From: Leisingera sp. JC1
Lineage (GTDB): Bacteria > Pseudomonadota > Alphaproteobacteria > Rhodobacterales > Rhodobacteraceae
Direction of reading: 5' to 3'
Assembly (NCBI RefSeq): GCF_001679925.1
Contig: NZ_LYUZ01000125.1
Span: 116,829 to 180,828 of the forward strand
Length of the DNA stretch: 64,000 nucleotides
Shown: positions 16,492 to 26,787 of the stretch, one piece after another
Position numbering within the stretch: position 1 is the stretch's first letter
Layout of the letters: each line of letters starts with the position of its first letter
The notes under the pieces: generated by a model
What the model was told of the DNA's origin: nothing
The model's database searches: none
The model's input: only the letters and a program-made list of their open reading frames with translations
Program-made: the position numbers and the translations under genes

Positions 16492-17031
16492 ATGGAGCAA
16501 CAGCAGATGCACAACGAAACGGCCCCCGGGCAGGCGCCCGTCTTTCAGTCCGTCAGAACCGAAGCAGGCAAGGCCCGCGTCCGCGCCGCGCTGTCCGGCT
16601 TCCAGAACCGCCCCGACCCGGTGCAGCCGCCGCTGCAGGACAGGATTGCCGCCATCAAGGCCCGCTTCGACCTGCGCGCCATGACACCGCAGGACATCGA
16701 CCAGATGTTCGACGCGCTGGTGCAGGAAGGCCAGCCGATGACCGCACCGATGCTGCTGCTGAATTCGATGGGCGAACGCTTCCGCAGCCATCTGGCCGGC
16801 CTCACCGGCAAGGAGTATGACGGCGGCAAGGCCCTGGACCTGATCGCGGTGGCGCAGCTGCAAATCCAGCGCGCCCGCAAACAGGGCGGCGCCAGCGGCG
16901 GCTGGGAGAGCTTCCTGGCGTTCCTGGTGCCGCAATCGCCCTCTGAGCAACCCGCAGCCCAGGCGCCGCTGGAGCACATGGCGCGCCTCGCCCAGCAGGC
17001 CCAAGCGCAGGTGCACGTGCGGCCGAACTGA
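16492..17031 (+). CDS. Hypothetical protein
   Basis: 179 residues, not recognised. Soluble, no signal peptide or membrane segment, rich in Gln, Ala and Arg. The middle (DRIAAIKARFDLRAMTPQDI, then DQMFDALVQEGQPMTAPMLLLNSMGERF) looks alpha-helical. The C-terminal tail has Gln/Ala-rich helical segments (MARLAQQAQAQ). Translation may start at 16492 or at ATG 16507, which has GGAG nine bases upstream. It is flanked on both sides by terminators, so it is its own transcription unit. Confidence 0.7.
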   Translation: MEQQQMHNETAPGQAPVFQSVRTEAGKARVRAALSGFQNRPDPVQPPLQDRIAAIKARFDLRAMTPQDIDQMFDALVQEGQPMTAPMLLLNSMGERFRSHLAGLTGKEYDGGKALDLIAVAQLQIQRARKQGGASGGWESFLAFLVPQSPSEQPAAQAPLEHMARLAQQAQAQVHVRPN

Positions 17032-17068
17032 CCCGCAATTCCAGCGCAGAACTGTGCTGGAATGGAAA

Positions 17069-17107
17069 AGGCGGCCGGGATGTCCCTGCCGCCTCTCCTT
17101 TTTTTTG
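17069..17107 (+). terminator. Terminator after the 16492 gene
   Basis: AGGCGGC (17069-17075) pairs with GCCGCCT (17088-17094), followed by CTCC and a run of eight T. A second small hairpin (CCAGC/GCTGG, 17041-17060) lies just before it. Confidence 0.85.
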
Positions 17108-17125
17108 CATCTGCAGCGCGGTGAA

Positions 17126-17695
17126 TCACTCGCTGGCGGTTGCAGCCTCTTCAGCGGTGCCGGTTGCGGCGGTGCCGGACTGGTTCAGCAATTCCTCAGC
17201 GGTGGAGGTTGCGCTGTCCAGCGCGTCGGTGGCGGCGTCCTGGGTGGCATCAGCCGCGCCAGCCGCTGCATCCGCAGCGCTGTCTGCCGCCTCTGTGGCG
17301 GTGTCGACCGCGCTGTCAGCCGCAGTAGCCGCTGCATCTGCCGCAGTGCCGGTGGTGTCCCCGGCCGCGTCGGCAGCGCTGTCAAGCGCGTCGCCCACGG
17401 TCTCGGTGACCGCAGTTGCGGCCTCGTTCACCGCATCCTGTGCGGCCTCGACAGCTGCGCCTGCGGCTTCGGCGCCCGCCTCAACCGCATCATCCAAGGC
17501 CTCAGCAGCCTCCTGGGCCGCCTCTTCCGCCGCTGCAGCCGGCTCTTCCGACGTTACCGGCCCGGTGCTGCTCTGCTCTTCCTGCACCGCCGGCGCCTCA
17601 GCCGGGACCGGCTCCTGCGCGTCCTGGCGGCTGACCACCAGATAGGCCCCAACGGCCGCGGCGCCCAGCGCCAGCACGATCAACAACTGTTTCAT
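17126..17695 (-). CDS. Membrane-anchored Ala-rich repetitive protein
   Basis: 189 residues, unknown function. The start at 17695 has GGAGAGAGA on the complement and gives an N-terminal hydrophobic anchor (MKQLLIVLALGAAAVGAYLV). The rest is almost entirely Ala, Glu, Asp and Thr: an acidic linker to about residue 45, then some 130 residues of irregular AADAA/SAVDTATEA-type units expected to form a long acidic amphipathic helix. Such composition resembles LEA-like or apolipoprotein-like stress proteins and periplasmic spacers; homology cannot be judged because the composition is so biased. Longer upstream frames have no ribosome site. Confidence 0.7.
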   Translation of the reverse strand: MKQLLIVLALGAAAVGAYLVVSRQDAQEPVPAEAPAVQEEQSSTGPVTSEEPAAAAEEAAQEAAEALDDAVEAGAEAAGAAVEAAQDAVNEAATAVTETVGDALDSAADAAGDTTGTAADAAATAADSAVDTATEAADSAADAAAGAADATQDAATDALDSATSTAEELLNQSGTAATGTAEEAATASE

Positions 17696-18065
17696 GGTCT
17701 CTCTCCTCACTCCTGCCGGCCCGCCCGGGCCGGGGCCGCAGCTGGTGCGGCATCTGCCTGCCAGATGGCGATGCAAGGGCCGCAGCTCAAGGGGGAAGTT
17801 TGCGCCAGGCGCGTCACGGGCGGCTGAGCGCCGCCCTGCCTGCGCAAAACTGGCGGAAGGCCGCCGCAATCGCGCCTTTTCAGGCTGTTGCGCCGCACCG
17901 CTCACTTGGCGCGGCCCCCGGTTTCACGCCTGTTTTCCAAGCCTTTTGCAACATGCGGCCTTGAAAAGCGCCTTTCCTGCCGCCATACCGCCCATAACGC
18001 TTGAATCACACGCGCGGGGGCAGTAGCGTTCCCGCACTTTTTGCAATGACAGAAGGATCGCAGTC
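17696..18065. other. Non-coding gap between divergent genes
   Basis: 370 bases between the Ala-rich gene and infC. It must contain promoters for both. The only clear element is the infC Shine-Dalgarno AGAAGGA at 18051-18057. No open frame here has coding character. Confidence 0.5.
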
Positions 18066-18614
18066 ATAGCCCGCAGACCTCATAACGCGCCGCCGCAACG
18101 CGACACCGGCCCGCGCGTCAACGAAAAAATCCGTGCCCCCGAAATCCGCCTGATCGGCGCCGATGGCGAAAACGTCGGGGTTGTGCACCCGGCCAAAGCC
18201 ATGGACATGGCGGCAGAGGCCGGACTTGATCTGGTAGAAATCTCGCCCAACGCCAACCCGCCCGTGTGCAAGATCATGGACTTTGGCAAGTTCAAGTATG
18301 AACAGCAGAAGCGCGAGAGCGAAGCCCGCAAGAAGCAAAAGATCATCGAGGTCAAAGAGGTCAAGTTCCGCCCCAACACGGACACCCATGACTACGATGT
18401 GAAGATGCGCAACGTGGTGAAGTTCCTGGAGCATGGCGACAAGGTGAAGGTCACCCTGCGCTTCCGCGGCCGCGAGATGGCGCACCAGAACCTCGGCCGC
18501 GAGCTGCTGGAGCGGGTTGCCGAGGACGTCAAGGAAATCGGCAAGGTCGAGAACATGCCCAAGATGGAAGGCCGCCAGATGATCATGATGATCGGGCCGC
18601 TCGCCAAGAAATAA
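18066..18614 (+). CDS. infC: Translation initiation factor IF-3, AUA start codon
   Basis: Binds the 30S subunit, discriminates initiator tRNA and start codons, and prevents premature subunit joining. The 182-residue frame is open from ATA 18066, with AGAAGGA at 18051-18057 in perfect spacing. Translation gives the usual alphaproteobacterial N-terminus ([20 protein letters not shown], then [10 protein letters not shown]). The next ordinary start, GTG 18183, would delete 39 conserved residues and half of the N-domain, and the ATG at 18046 is out of frame. Domains: IF3-N to about residue 85, lysine-rich linker ([15 protein letters not shown]), IF3-C with [20 protein letters not shown] and [12 protein letters not shown]. 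infC genes commonly use rare starts so that IF-3 represses its own synthesis. Confidence 0.93.
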   Translation: MARRPHNAPPQRDTGPRVNEKIRAPEIRLIGADGENVGVVHPAKAMDMAAEAGLDLVEISPNANPPVCKIMDFGKFKYEQQKRESEARKKQKIIEVKEVKFRPNTDTHDYDVKMRNVVKFLEHGDKVKVTLRFRGREMAHQNLGRELLERVAEDVKEIGKVENMPKMEGRQMIMMIGPLAKK

Positions 18615-18642
18615 GCCCGCGCGCCGCTGGTGCCGGACACAG

Positions 18643-18675
18643 CCCCGCAGGCCGCCGCCTGCGGGGTTTTCTTTT
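18643..18675 (+). terminator. Terminator after infC
   Basis: CCCCGCAGG (18643-18651), CCGCCG loop, CCTGCGGGG (18658-18666), then TTTTCTTTT. Confidence 0.92.
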
Positions 18676-18682
18676 GCTTCGG

Positions 18683-18697
18683 TTAGCGGTGCCTTAA
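18683..18697. promoter_or_regulatory. Near-consensus CtrA-type box
   Basis: TTAG-N7-TTAA (one mismatch to TTAA-N7-TTAA), 45 bases before the chemoreceptor-tip gene. CtrA commonly controls motility and chemotaxis genes in Rhodobacterales; the assignment is by motif and context. Confidence 0.4.
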
Positions 18698-18741
18698 CGC
18701 CTGCCCGCTATACCAGAGCCATCCCCAGTGAAGGCAGACGC

Positions 18742-19380
18742 ATGACCAGCTTGACCGACGTTCAGAACACCGCCTTCATGGCCATCGGCCCCAGCCGTAT
18801 CGCGGCGCTGTCGCTGCTGGCGCTGGCACAGGCGCCGGAGGGTGCGGACGGCACCGGCGCAGAGGATGTTCTGGCGCTGTCGGTGCAGCGGATTTGCGCG
18901 GCGTATGATATGCTCGGCAACGGGCTGGACGCCCTGCTGGCAGAGTGCAGCTATGCCCTGCCCGCTGAGCTGGAGGCCAAGCGTCAGTCCTGTCTTGAGA
19001 TGCTGGCGCCGCTGCATCATGCCGTCACTGCCGAAGAGGGCGCCGCGCTGGCGCAGGTGCGCGCGGTGCCGGATCTGGCCGCCCTCTGCCTCTACCGGCT
19101 GGAACCCGCGGTGTCGGCGTTCCTCAAGGACATGGTGCAAACCCTGCGCGAGGCGCAGCAGCAGCGCGAGGAAGAACGCGACGCGCAGATGCGGGCCACC
19201 ATCGCCACAGCCGAAGGCGTCGGCAAGAACATCAAGTTCATTTCCTTCAACGCCTCGATCGAGGCAGCGCGGATCGGCGAAATGGGCAAGGGCTTTGCCG
19301 TCATTGCCACCGAAATCCGGGAGCTGTCCGGCAAGACCCAGAACCTGCTGGAAGAAATGTCCGGCTATCTGAAGCACTGA
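18742..19380 (+). CDS. Soluble protein with a chemoreceptor signalling tip
   Basis: 212 residues without membrane segments. The C-terminal third contains the MCP hairpin tip, KFISFNASIEAARIGEMGKG followed by FAVIATEIRELSGKTQNLLEE, the region that binds CheA and CheW in methyl-accepting chemotaxis proteins, preceded by a coiled coil (LREAQQQREEERDAQMRATI). Residues 1-140 are helical and unassigned. Full MCPs are over 400 residues with a long cytoplasmic hairpin, so this is a minimal cytoplasmic form, perhaps a sensor or an adaptor for a chemosensory array. No che genes are adjacent. GGCAGACGC before the ATG is a weak ribosome site. Confidence 0.82.
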   Translation: MTSLTDVQNTAFMAIGPSRIAALSLLALAQAPEGADGTGAEDVLALSVQRICAAYDMLGNGLDALLAECSYALPAELEAKRQSCLEMLAPLHHAVTAEEGAALAQVRAVPDLAALCLYRLEPAVSAFLKDMVQTLREAQQQREEERDAQMRATIATAEGVGKNIKFISFNASIEAARIGEMGKGFAVIATEIRELSGKTQNLLEEMSGYLKH

Positions 19381-19389
19381 CACGGAAAC

Positions 19390-19410
19390 AGGCACCGGAA
19401 ACCGGTGCCT
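19390..19410. terminator. Hairpin between converging genes
   Basis: AGGCACCGG-AAA-CCGGTGCCT, a perfect 9-bp stem between the receptor-tip gene and coxM, which converge. No long T-run follows on either strand, so the termination role is inferred from position. Confidence 0.6.
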
Positions 19411-19435
19411 GCGCCTGTCTTTCCCCTGCGGCCGA

Positions 19436-20224
19436 TCAGCCCGCTGCGGCCACCGCGCGCTTCGTCATCACCCCGACCAGATGGGCGCGGTATTCTTTCG
19501 TTCCGTGCATATCGCCGATCATACCGCCGGCATCCACGCTGAGCCCGTCCAGCGCGTCCGGTGCGAAACTGGTATCCAGTGCCGCCTCGGCCTCATGCCA
19601 GCGGAACACGCCCTCCTCTGACGCGCCGGTGACGGCCACCCGCACGCCCGCCGCGTATTTCGCCACGAAGACGCCCACCAGGGCAAAGCGCGAGGCGGGC
19701 TGCAGGAACTTCTGGTAGTTGGCCTTTTCTGGCACCGGGAAGCGCACCGCGGTGATGATCTCGCCTTCGTTCAGCGCGGTCTCGAACAAACCGCGGAAGT
19801 AGTCATCGGCAGTGATCTCGCGGGTGCTGGTGACAATGGTGGCGCCGCTGCCCAGCGCCGCCGCCGGATAACAGGCCGCCGGGTCGTTGTTGGCCAGCGA
19901 GCCGCCGATGGTGCCGCGGTTCCTGACTGCCGGGTCGCCGATGTGGCTGGCCAGATCCGCCAGCGCCGGATAGCTGTCCGCCGCGGCAGCGGCCACCTCT
20001 GCATGGGTGACTGCGCCGCCAATGGTCAGCATGCCGCCATTGTCGCTTAGCTCCTTCAGCTGCGGGATGCTGCTGAGGCTCACCAGTTTCGACGGCATCG
20101 CCAGCCGCTGTTTCAGCGTCGGGATCAGCGTCTGCCCGCCGCCCAGCGCCTGCGCATCCTCATCCGCCAGCGCGGCCACCGCTTCGGCGACGGTTGAGGG
20201 CTTCTCGAACTCGAATTCATACAT
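19436..20224 (-). CDS. coxM: CO dehydrogenase-type molybdenum hydroxylase, FAD subunit
   Basis: Medium (FAD-binding) subunit of a xanthine oxidase-family enzyme; 262 residues. ALGGGQTLIPTLKQRLAMPS is the first FAD pyrophosphate site, and SHIGDPAVRNRGTIGGSLAN the second (TIGGS), as in CoxM/CutM. It passes electrons from the Fe-S subunit to an external acceptor. Last gene of the S-L-M cluster; a copy of the dispersed repeat lies between it and coxL. The name follows the family; the substrate may not be CO (see coxL). Confidence 0.93.
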   Translation of the reverse strand: MYEFEFEKPSTVAEAVAALADEDAQALGGGQTLIPTLKQRLAMPSKLVSLSSIPQLKELSDNGGMLTIGGAVTHAEVAAAAADSYPALADLASHIGDPAVRNRGTIGGSLANNDPAACYPAAALGSGATIVTSTREITADDYFRGLFETALNEGEIITAVRFPVPEKANYQKFLQPASRFALVGVFVAKYAAGVRVAVTGASEEGVFRWHEAEAALDTSFAPDALDGLSVDAGGMIGDMHGTKEYRAHLVGVMTKRAVAAAG

Positions 20225-20256
20225 TTCGTATCCTTTCTGAAAACCGGCCCGCCGGC

Positions 20257-20304
20257 TTTCATCTTTCCGAAAATACTCCGGGGGTATGGGGGCAGCGCCC
20301 CCAT
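20257..20304 (-). repeat. Dispersed intergenic repeat, copy 4, inside the cox cluster
   Basis: TTTCATCTTTCCGAAAATAC, TCCGGGGG, then the palindrome TGGGGGCAGCGCCCCCA. It lies in the 86-base gap between coxL and coxM of one operon, so it cannot act there as a complete terminator; it may stabilise or tune the upstream mRNA. Confidence 0.75.
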
Positions 20305-20310
20305 GAGCCC

Positions 20311-22674
<2,364 letters not shown>

Positions 22675-22774
22675 GTCTAGTCTTCCTCCCTGGAGGGTGC
22701 TGCCTTGAGGGCGCACCGCTTTGTCAGTCACTCCTTGTTCAGCACAGGCCGGGTGCCGGCCTGGGGTCGTCCGG

Positions 22775-23260
<486 letters not shown>

Positions 23261-23383
23261 AGTACCCTCCCTTTAGCTTGTTTTTGTCTGGCTGGGGGGA
23301 GTTAAGCACGGGCAACCCCGATCCGCGAAGTGTTTTCCGGCGGGGGAACTGCGCAAATTCGCGTCAGCCGGGCTTACCCACGG

Positions 23384-23402
23384 TTGTGACCTCGCGTCAC
23401 AA
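23384..23402. promoter_or_regulatory. Palindromic operator candidate upstream of coxS
   Basis: TTGTGAC-CTCGC-GTCACAA, perfect 7-bp arms. It contains TGTGA-N7-TCACA, similar to CRP/FNR-family half-sites though with one extra spacer base; GntR-type regulators are also possible. It is 124 bases upstream of coxS and just after the preceding gene's stop. Confidence 0.55.
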
Positions 23403-23424
23403 ATCCCGCGCTGCAGCGCCGCAT

Positions 23425-24426
23425 TCAGCCTTCTGCATCGCGGCGCGGCATCGGGCGCGTGGGGATTTCCTTCAGCAGCCCGCCGACGCCCATGGCGGCG
23501 ATATCGGCGGAGCTGACAGGCAGGCCGCAGATCACCCGCTCCAGCACCCAATCGGCACCATTCAGCGCCGGAGAGCGGGCGCAGCCCGGCAGGCCGATCA
23601 CCGCCCTGTCCTGGTGCTTGCCCAGAAACAGCAGGTTGCCGGGGTCCACAGGCATGCCGAAACGGGTCACCGTGCCGCCAGCCTGCCGCAGCCCCTGCGG
23701 CGCAACGTCATGAGGGTCGGAGGTGGCGGAGCCGGTAAGGATCAGCACTAGCTGCCCCGGCGCGTTTGCAATGGCTTCGGCCAGTTCAGCTTCGCGGTGC
23801 GCAACAACCACGCGGGGCGTGAGGGTTATGCCCATCCGGTGCAGGCGGCCCGCCATCGCGGCGCGGCCCTTGTCTGAAGGGGTGTCCTCTGTAACCGCTG
23901 TTTCGATCAGCGTGGCGGAGGACAGGACCGGCGGCAGCACGCGGATGGCGTCCCCTGCCCCCTCGCTGGCACGGCGGATGGCATCGGCCGGCACGCCATA
24001 AGAGATGATCTTGATGGTCGCCAGCATGCCGTCCGCATCGGCGCGGTGATAGTCCGGAACGGTGGCGACGGTGATCATCGGATCCACCGTGTTCACCGCC
24101 TCCAGCCTGTCCCGGTCCAGCCGCACCAGCCCGGCGCCGGTGGCATAGAGGTTCACCCGCCCGGTGCCTGCGCCGGAAATTCGGATGCCTTGCGCGGACG
24201 GGTCCGGCACCAGAGCGTTTGCCAGTGCCTCCGCCGCCGCATCCTCGTGCAGGTCAGCAGGGTCGAGCCGGGCCACGGTCAGGGTGTCATGGCCCGCGGC
24301 TGAGAGGTCTGCGAGATCTTCGCCGCTCAGCACCGTGCCCTTGGCGATCTTGCCGCTGGCGCCCTGAAGCGAATGCGCAAGGATGGCGCCCTCGGCGTCT
24401 TCCAAGGGGACCGGGCCGAACCTCAT
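23425..24426 (-). CDS. Molybdopterin-binding protein (MoeA/MogA-like fold)
   Basis: 333 residues. The N-terminal half (residues 1-160) resembles the CinA/MoeA-associated extension; the C-terminal half holds the MoCF-type molybdopterin-binding core with LVLILTGSATSDPHDVAPQG and GNLLFLGKHQDRAVIGLPGC, close to the MocA-associated molybdopterin-binding proteins found beside xdhC in Rhodobacterales. It should help prepare or insert the Mo cofactor for CoxL. Its start overlaps the XdhC-type gene stop by ATGA, showing coupling. It lacks a cytidylyltransferase domain, so cytosine dinucleotide formation must occur elsewhere. Confidence 0.85.
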   Translation of the reverse strand: MRFGPVPLEDAEGAILAHSLQGASGKIAKGTVLSGEDLADLSAAGHDTLTVARLDPADLHEDAAAEALANALVPDPSAQGIRISGAGTGRVNLYATGAGLVRLDRDRLEAVNTVDPMITVATVPDYHRADADGMLATIKIISYGVPADAIRRASEGAGDAIRVLPPVLSSATLIETAVTEDTPSDKGRAAMAGRLHRMGITLTPRVVVAHREAELAEAIANAPGQLVLILTGSATSDPHDVAPQGLRQAGGTVTRFGMPVDPGNLLFLGKHQDRAVIGLPGCARSPALNGADWVLERVICGLPVSSADIAAMGVGGLLKEIPTRPMPRRDAEG

Positions 24427-25403
24427 GGCTGTTTACCGCGCAGGACGGCGGTCATCTCAGACAGGATCGAGACGGCGATTTCCGCCGGGCTGGCGGCGCC
24501 GATGTCCAGGCCGATGGGGCCGTGGATGCGGGCAATCTGGTCTTCGGTGAATCCTGCATGCTGCATCCTGCCAACACGGGCGGCGTGGGTCTTCTTGCTG
24601 CCCAGCGCGCCGATGTAGAACACATCCGCCGCCAACGCGGCCTGCAGCGCTGGGTCGTCCAGTTTCGGGTCATGGGTCAGCAGCACCAGCGCGGTGCGGG
24701 TGTCGAGCCCCAGCTTTTCCACCGCCTCATCCGGCCAGTCGTCCATCAGGGTTTCATCGGGGAAACGCTCAGGAGAGGCAAAGGCCGTGCGGGGGTCGAT
24801 GATCACCGGATCATAGCCCGCAATCCGCGCCATCGGCACCAGCGCCTGAGTGATATGCACCGCACCGACGCAGACCAGCCGCAGGGGCGGATTGTGGACG
24901 GCCACAAAAGTCTCGCCGTCCTCCTCCAGCCCGGAGCGGTCCATGCGCATCCGGTCCGGATATTCTGTGCGGGTGAGGCGGCGGGCGCCAGTGGCGAGAT
25001 TTACCTCATATGCCACGGGGGCACGGCCGGCTCGGGCTTCCACCAGTTCATGCAGCAGCGCCTCCGGCAGGGCGGAGCCGACCGGTTCCACCAGCACCTT
25101 GATGGTGCCGCCGCAGGCGAGGCCGACGGCAAAGGCGTCTTCGTCGCTGACGCCGAATTCCAAGAGCCGGTGCTGGCCGTCCTGCAGCGCCTCCAGCGCT
25201 TCGGACACCACCGCGCCCTCGACGCAGCCGCCGGAGACCGAACCTTCGATCTGCCCCTCCCCGGACACAACCAGCTGCGACCCGGTGCGGCGCGGGGCGG
25301 AGCCCCAGGTCTGCACCACGGTGGCCAGCGCAGCGCCGGTGCCGGAACGGTGCCAGTCCAGCGCGGCTTCCGGGGCGTGTTCAAACGGGGTCATGGTCTG
25401 CAT
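24423..25403 (-). CDS. XdhC/CoxI-family maturation factor
   Basis: 326 residues with the two XdhC domains. The N-terminal part has ATVVQTWGSAPRRTGSQLVV and the cysteine-bearing GSVSGGCVEGAVV, used by XdhC to bind Mo cofactor; the C-terminal Rossmann-like domain has LVCVGAVHITQALVPMARIA and DIGAASPAEIAVSILSEM. XdhC proteins bind and protect Mo cofactor, promote its sulfuration and hand it to xanthine-oxidase-family enzymes. Start at 25403 or, three codons later, 25394. Placed between the VWA protein and the molybdopterin-binding protein. Confidence 0.92.
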   Translation of the reverse strand: MQTMTPFEHAPEAALDWHRSGTGAALATVVQTWGSAPRRTGSQLVVSGEGQIEGSVSGGCVEGAVVSEALEALQDGQHRLLEFGVSDEDAFAVGLACGGTIKVLVEPVGSALPEALLHELVEARAGRAPVAYEVNLATGARRLTRTEYPDRMRMDRSGLEEDGETFVAVHNPPLRLVCVGAVHITQALVPMARIAGYDPVIIDPRTAFASPERFPDETLMDDWPDEAVEKLGLDTRTALVLLTHDPKLDDPALQAALAADVFYIGALGSKKTHAARVGRMQHAGFTEDQIARIHGPIGLDIGAASPAEIAVSILSEMTAVLRGKQP

Positions 25404-25478
25404 CGGCGGGCCTAAAAGGTTGCGGCGGGAGTTGCTGTCAAAATCGGCACTTGGGCGGCGGATTGCAAGCGGCAGCGG

Positions 25479-26729
25479 CTAGAGCATTGCCATCAGCCGC
25501 GCCTTTTCGCCCGCATCAGAAGGGCTGGAGATCACCTGCGCCAGATCCTGCAGCGAAGCGATGGAGTGACCGGCGCGGAAACTGTCGGCATAGGGCAGCA
25601 TGGCGCGGATGCCTTGTGCCTTGGGGGCGAAACCGTCCCAGCGCAGCAAAGGGTTCAGCCAGATCAGGCGGCGCGACGACAGCTGCAGGCGCTGCATCTC
25701 GCGCGCCAGGCCTTCGGGGTCGCCGCGGTCCAGCCCGTCGGTGATCAGCAGCACCACCGCGCCCTGCCCCATGACGCGCCGCGACCAGTCGCGGTTGAAG
25801 GCATGCAGGCAGTCGCCGATGCGGGTGCCGCCCTCCCAGTCCTGCGCCTCTGCCCCTGCGGCGGCCAGGGCCGCGTCCACATCGCGCTGCTGCAGATGCC
25901 GGGTGATGTTGGTCAGGCGGGTGCCGAAGGTGAAGCCATGCACCCGTGCCCAGCCCTGCCCCTTGGCGTTGGCGGCGGCGTGCAGGAAATGCAGGATGAT
26001 GCGGCTGTACTGGCTCATCGAGCCGGAGATATCGCAGAGCACCACCAGATTGGGCCAGCGGATGCGGCGCTTGGCGCGAGCGATCTGCTGCAGGTCACCG
26101 CCTTGCCGCGCGGCATTGCGTAAGGTTTTGCGCCAGTCAGCCCGGTGCCCGCGTTTTGCGGCCATCAGGCGGCGGGACTGGATCGGCGTCACCGGCAGTT
26201 TCAGCTGCGCCAGGATGCGCTTGGCAGCGGCGATCTCCGCCGTGCTCATCTGTTCGAAATCCAGCGTCCTGAGGCGCTCCTCTGCCGACATGGTGCGGGA
26301 GGCGTCGATCTCGATCTCGGTGCCTTCCTGCTCCGCTTCCGGGAGGTCCGGCTGCTCCAGCATGCCATCCAGCAATGCTTCTGCGGCGCGTTTCTCGGCA
26401 GGTTTAGCGGGGCGCTCCTCCTGCACGCCGCGGATCGCGGGCAGCATCGCGGCCATCATCTGCTCCAGATACCGCGGATCACGCCAGAACAGGCGGAAGA
26501 CCTGGGCAAACACCACCCGCTGTTCCGGCTTGGTGACGAAACAGGCGTGCAGGGCCCAATAGAAATCCTGTCGGCTGGTGAAGCCCGCGGCGGCCACTGC
26601 GCGCACTGCATCCAGCACCCGCCCCGGCCCCGCCGGCAGCCCAGCCTTGCGCAGGGCGCGAGCGAAATGGGTGATATTGCGGAGCAGCTTGGGGTCGTCC
26701 GGCAGGGTGAGCGGCGGGTAGTCAGGCAT
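25479..26729 (-). CDS. coxE: VWA-domain protein CoxE
   Basis: 416 residues. A helical N-terminal region (FARALRKAGLPAGPGRVLDA) is followed by a C-terminal von Willebrand A domain of about 190 residues with an intact MIDAS metal site, LVVLCDISGSMSQYSR, and later VVLLITDGLDRGD. In CO dehydrogenase clusters CoxE works with the MoxR-type ATPase CoxD to remodel the apoenzyme and build the metal site. Its gene follows coxD by 58 bases that contain a copy of the dispersed repeat. Confidence 0.93.
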   Translation of the reverse strand: MPDYPPLTLPDDPKLLRNITHFARALRKAGLPAGPGRVLDAVRAVAAAGFTSRQDFYWALHACFVTKPEQRVVFAQVFRLFWRDPRYLEQMMAAMLPAIRGVQEERPAKPAEKRAAEALLDGMLEQPDLPEAEQEGTEIEIDASRTMSAEERLRTLDFEQMSTAEIAAAKRILAQLKLPVTPIQSRRLMAAKRGHRADWRKTLRNAARQGGDLQQIARAKRRIRWPNLVVLCDISGSMSQYSRIILHFLHAAANAKGQGWARVHGFTFGTRLTNITRHLQQRDVDAALAAAGAEAQDWEGGTRIGDCLHAFNRDWSRRVMGQGAVVLLITDGLDRGDPEGLAREMQRLQLSSRRLIWLNPLLRWDGFAPKAQGIRAMLPYADSFRAGHSIASLQDLAQVISSPSDAGEKARLMAML

Positions 26730-26736
26730 TACCGCT

Positions 26737-26782
26737 CATGGGGGCGCTGCCCCCATACCCCCGGAGTATTTCCGCAAGGAAG
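26737..26782 (+). repeat. Dispersed intergenic repeat, copy 5 (inverted orientation)
   Basis: TGGGGGCGCTGCCCCCA followed by TACCCCCGGAGTATTTCCGC, the reverse complement of the unit at 20257. It lies between coxD and coxE, again inside the cluster. Confidence 0.75.
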
Positions 26783-26787
26783 AAGCA

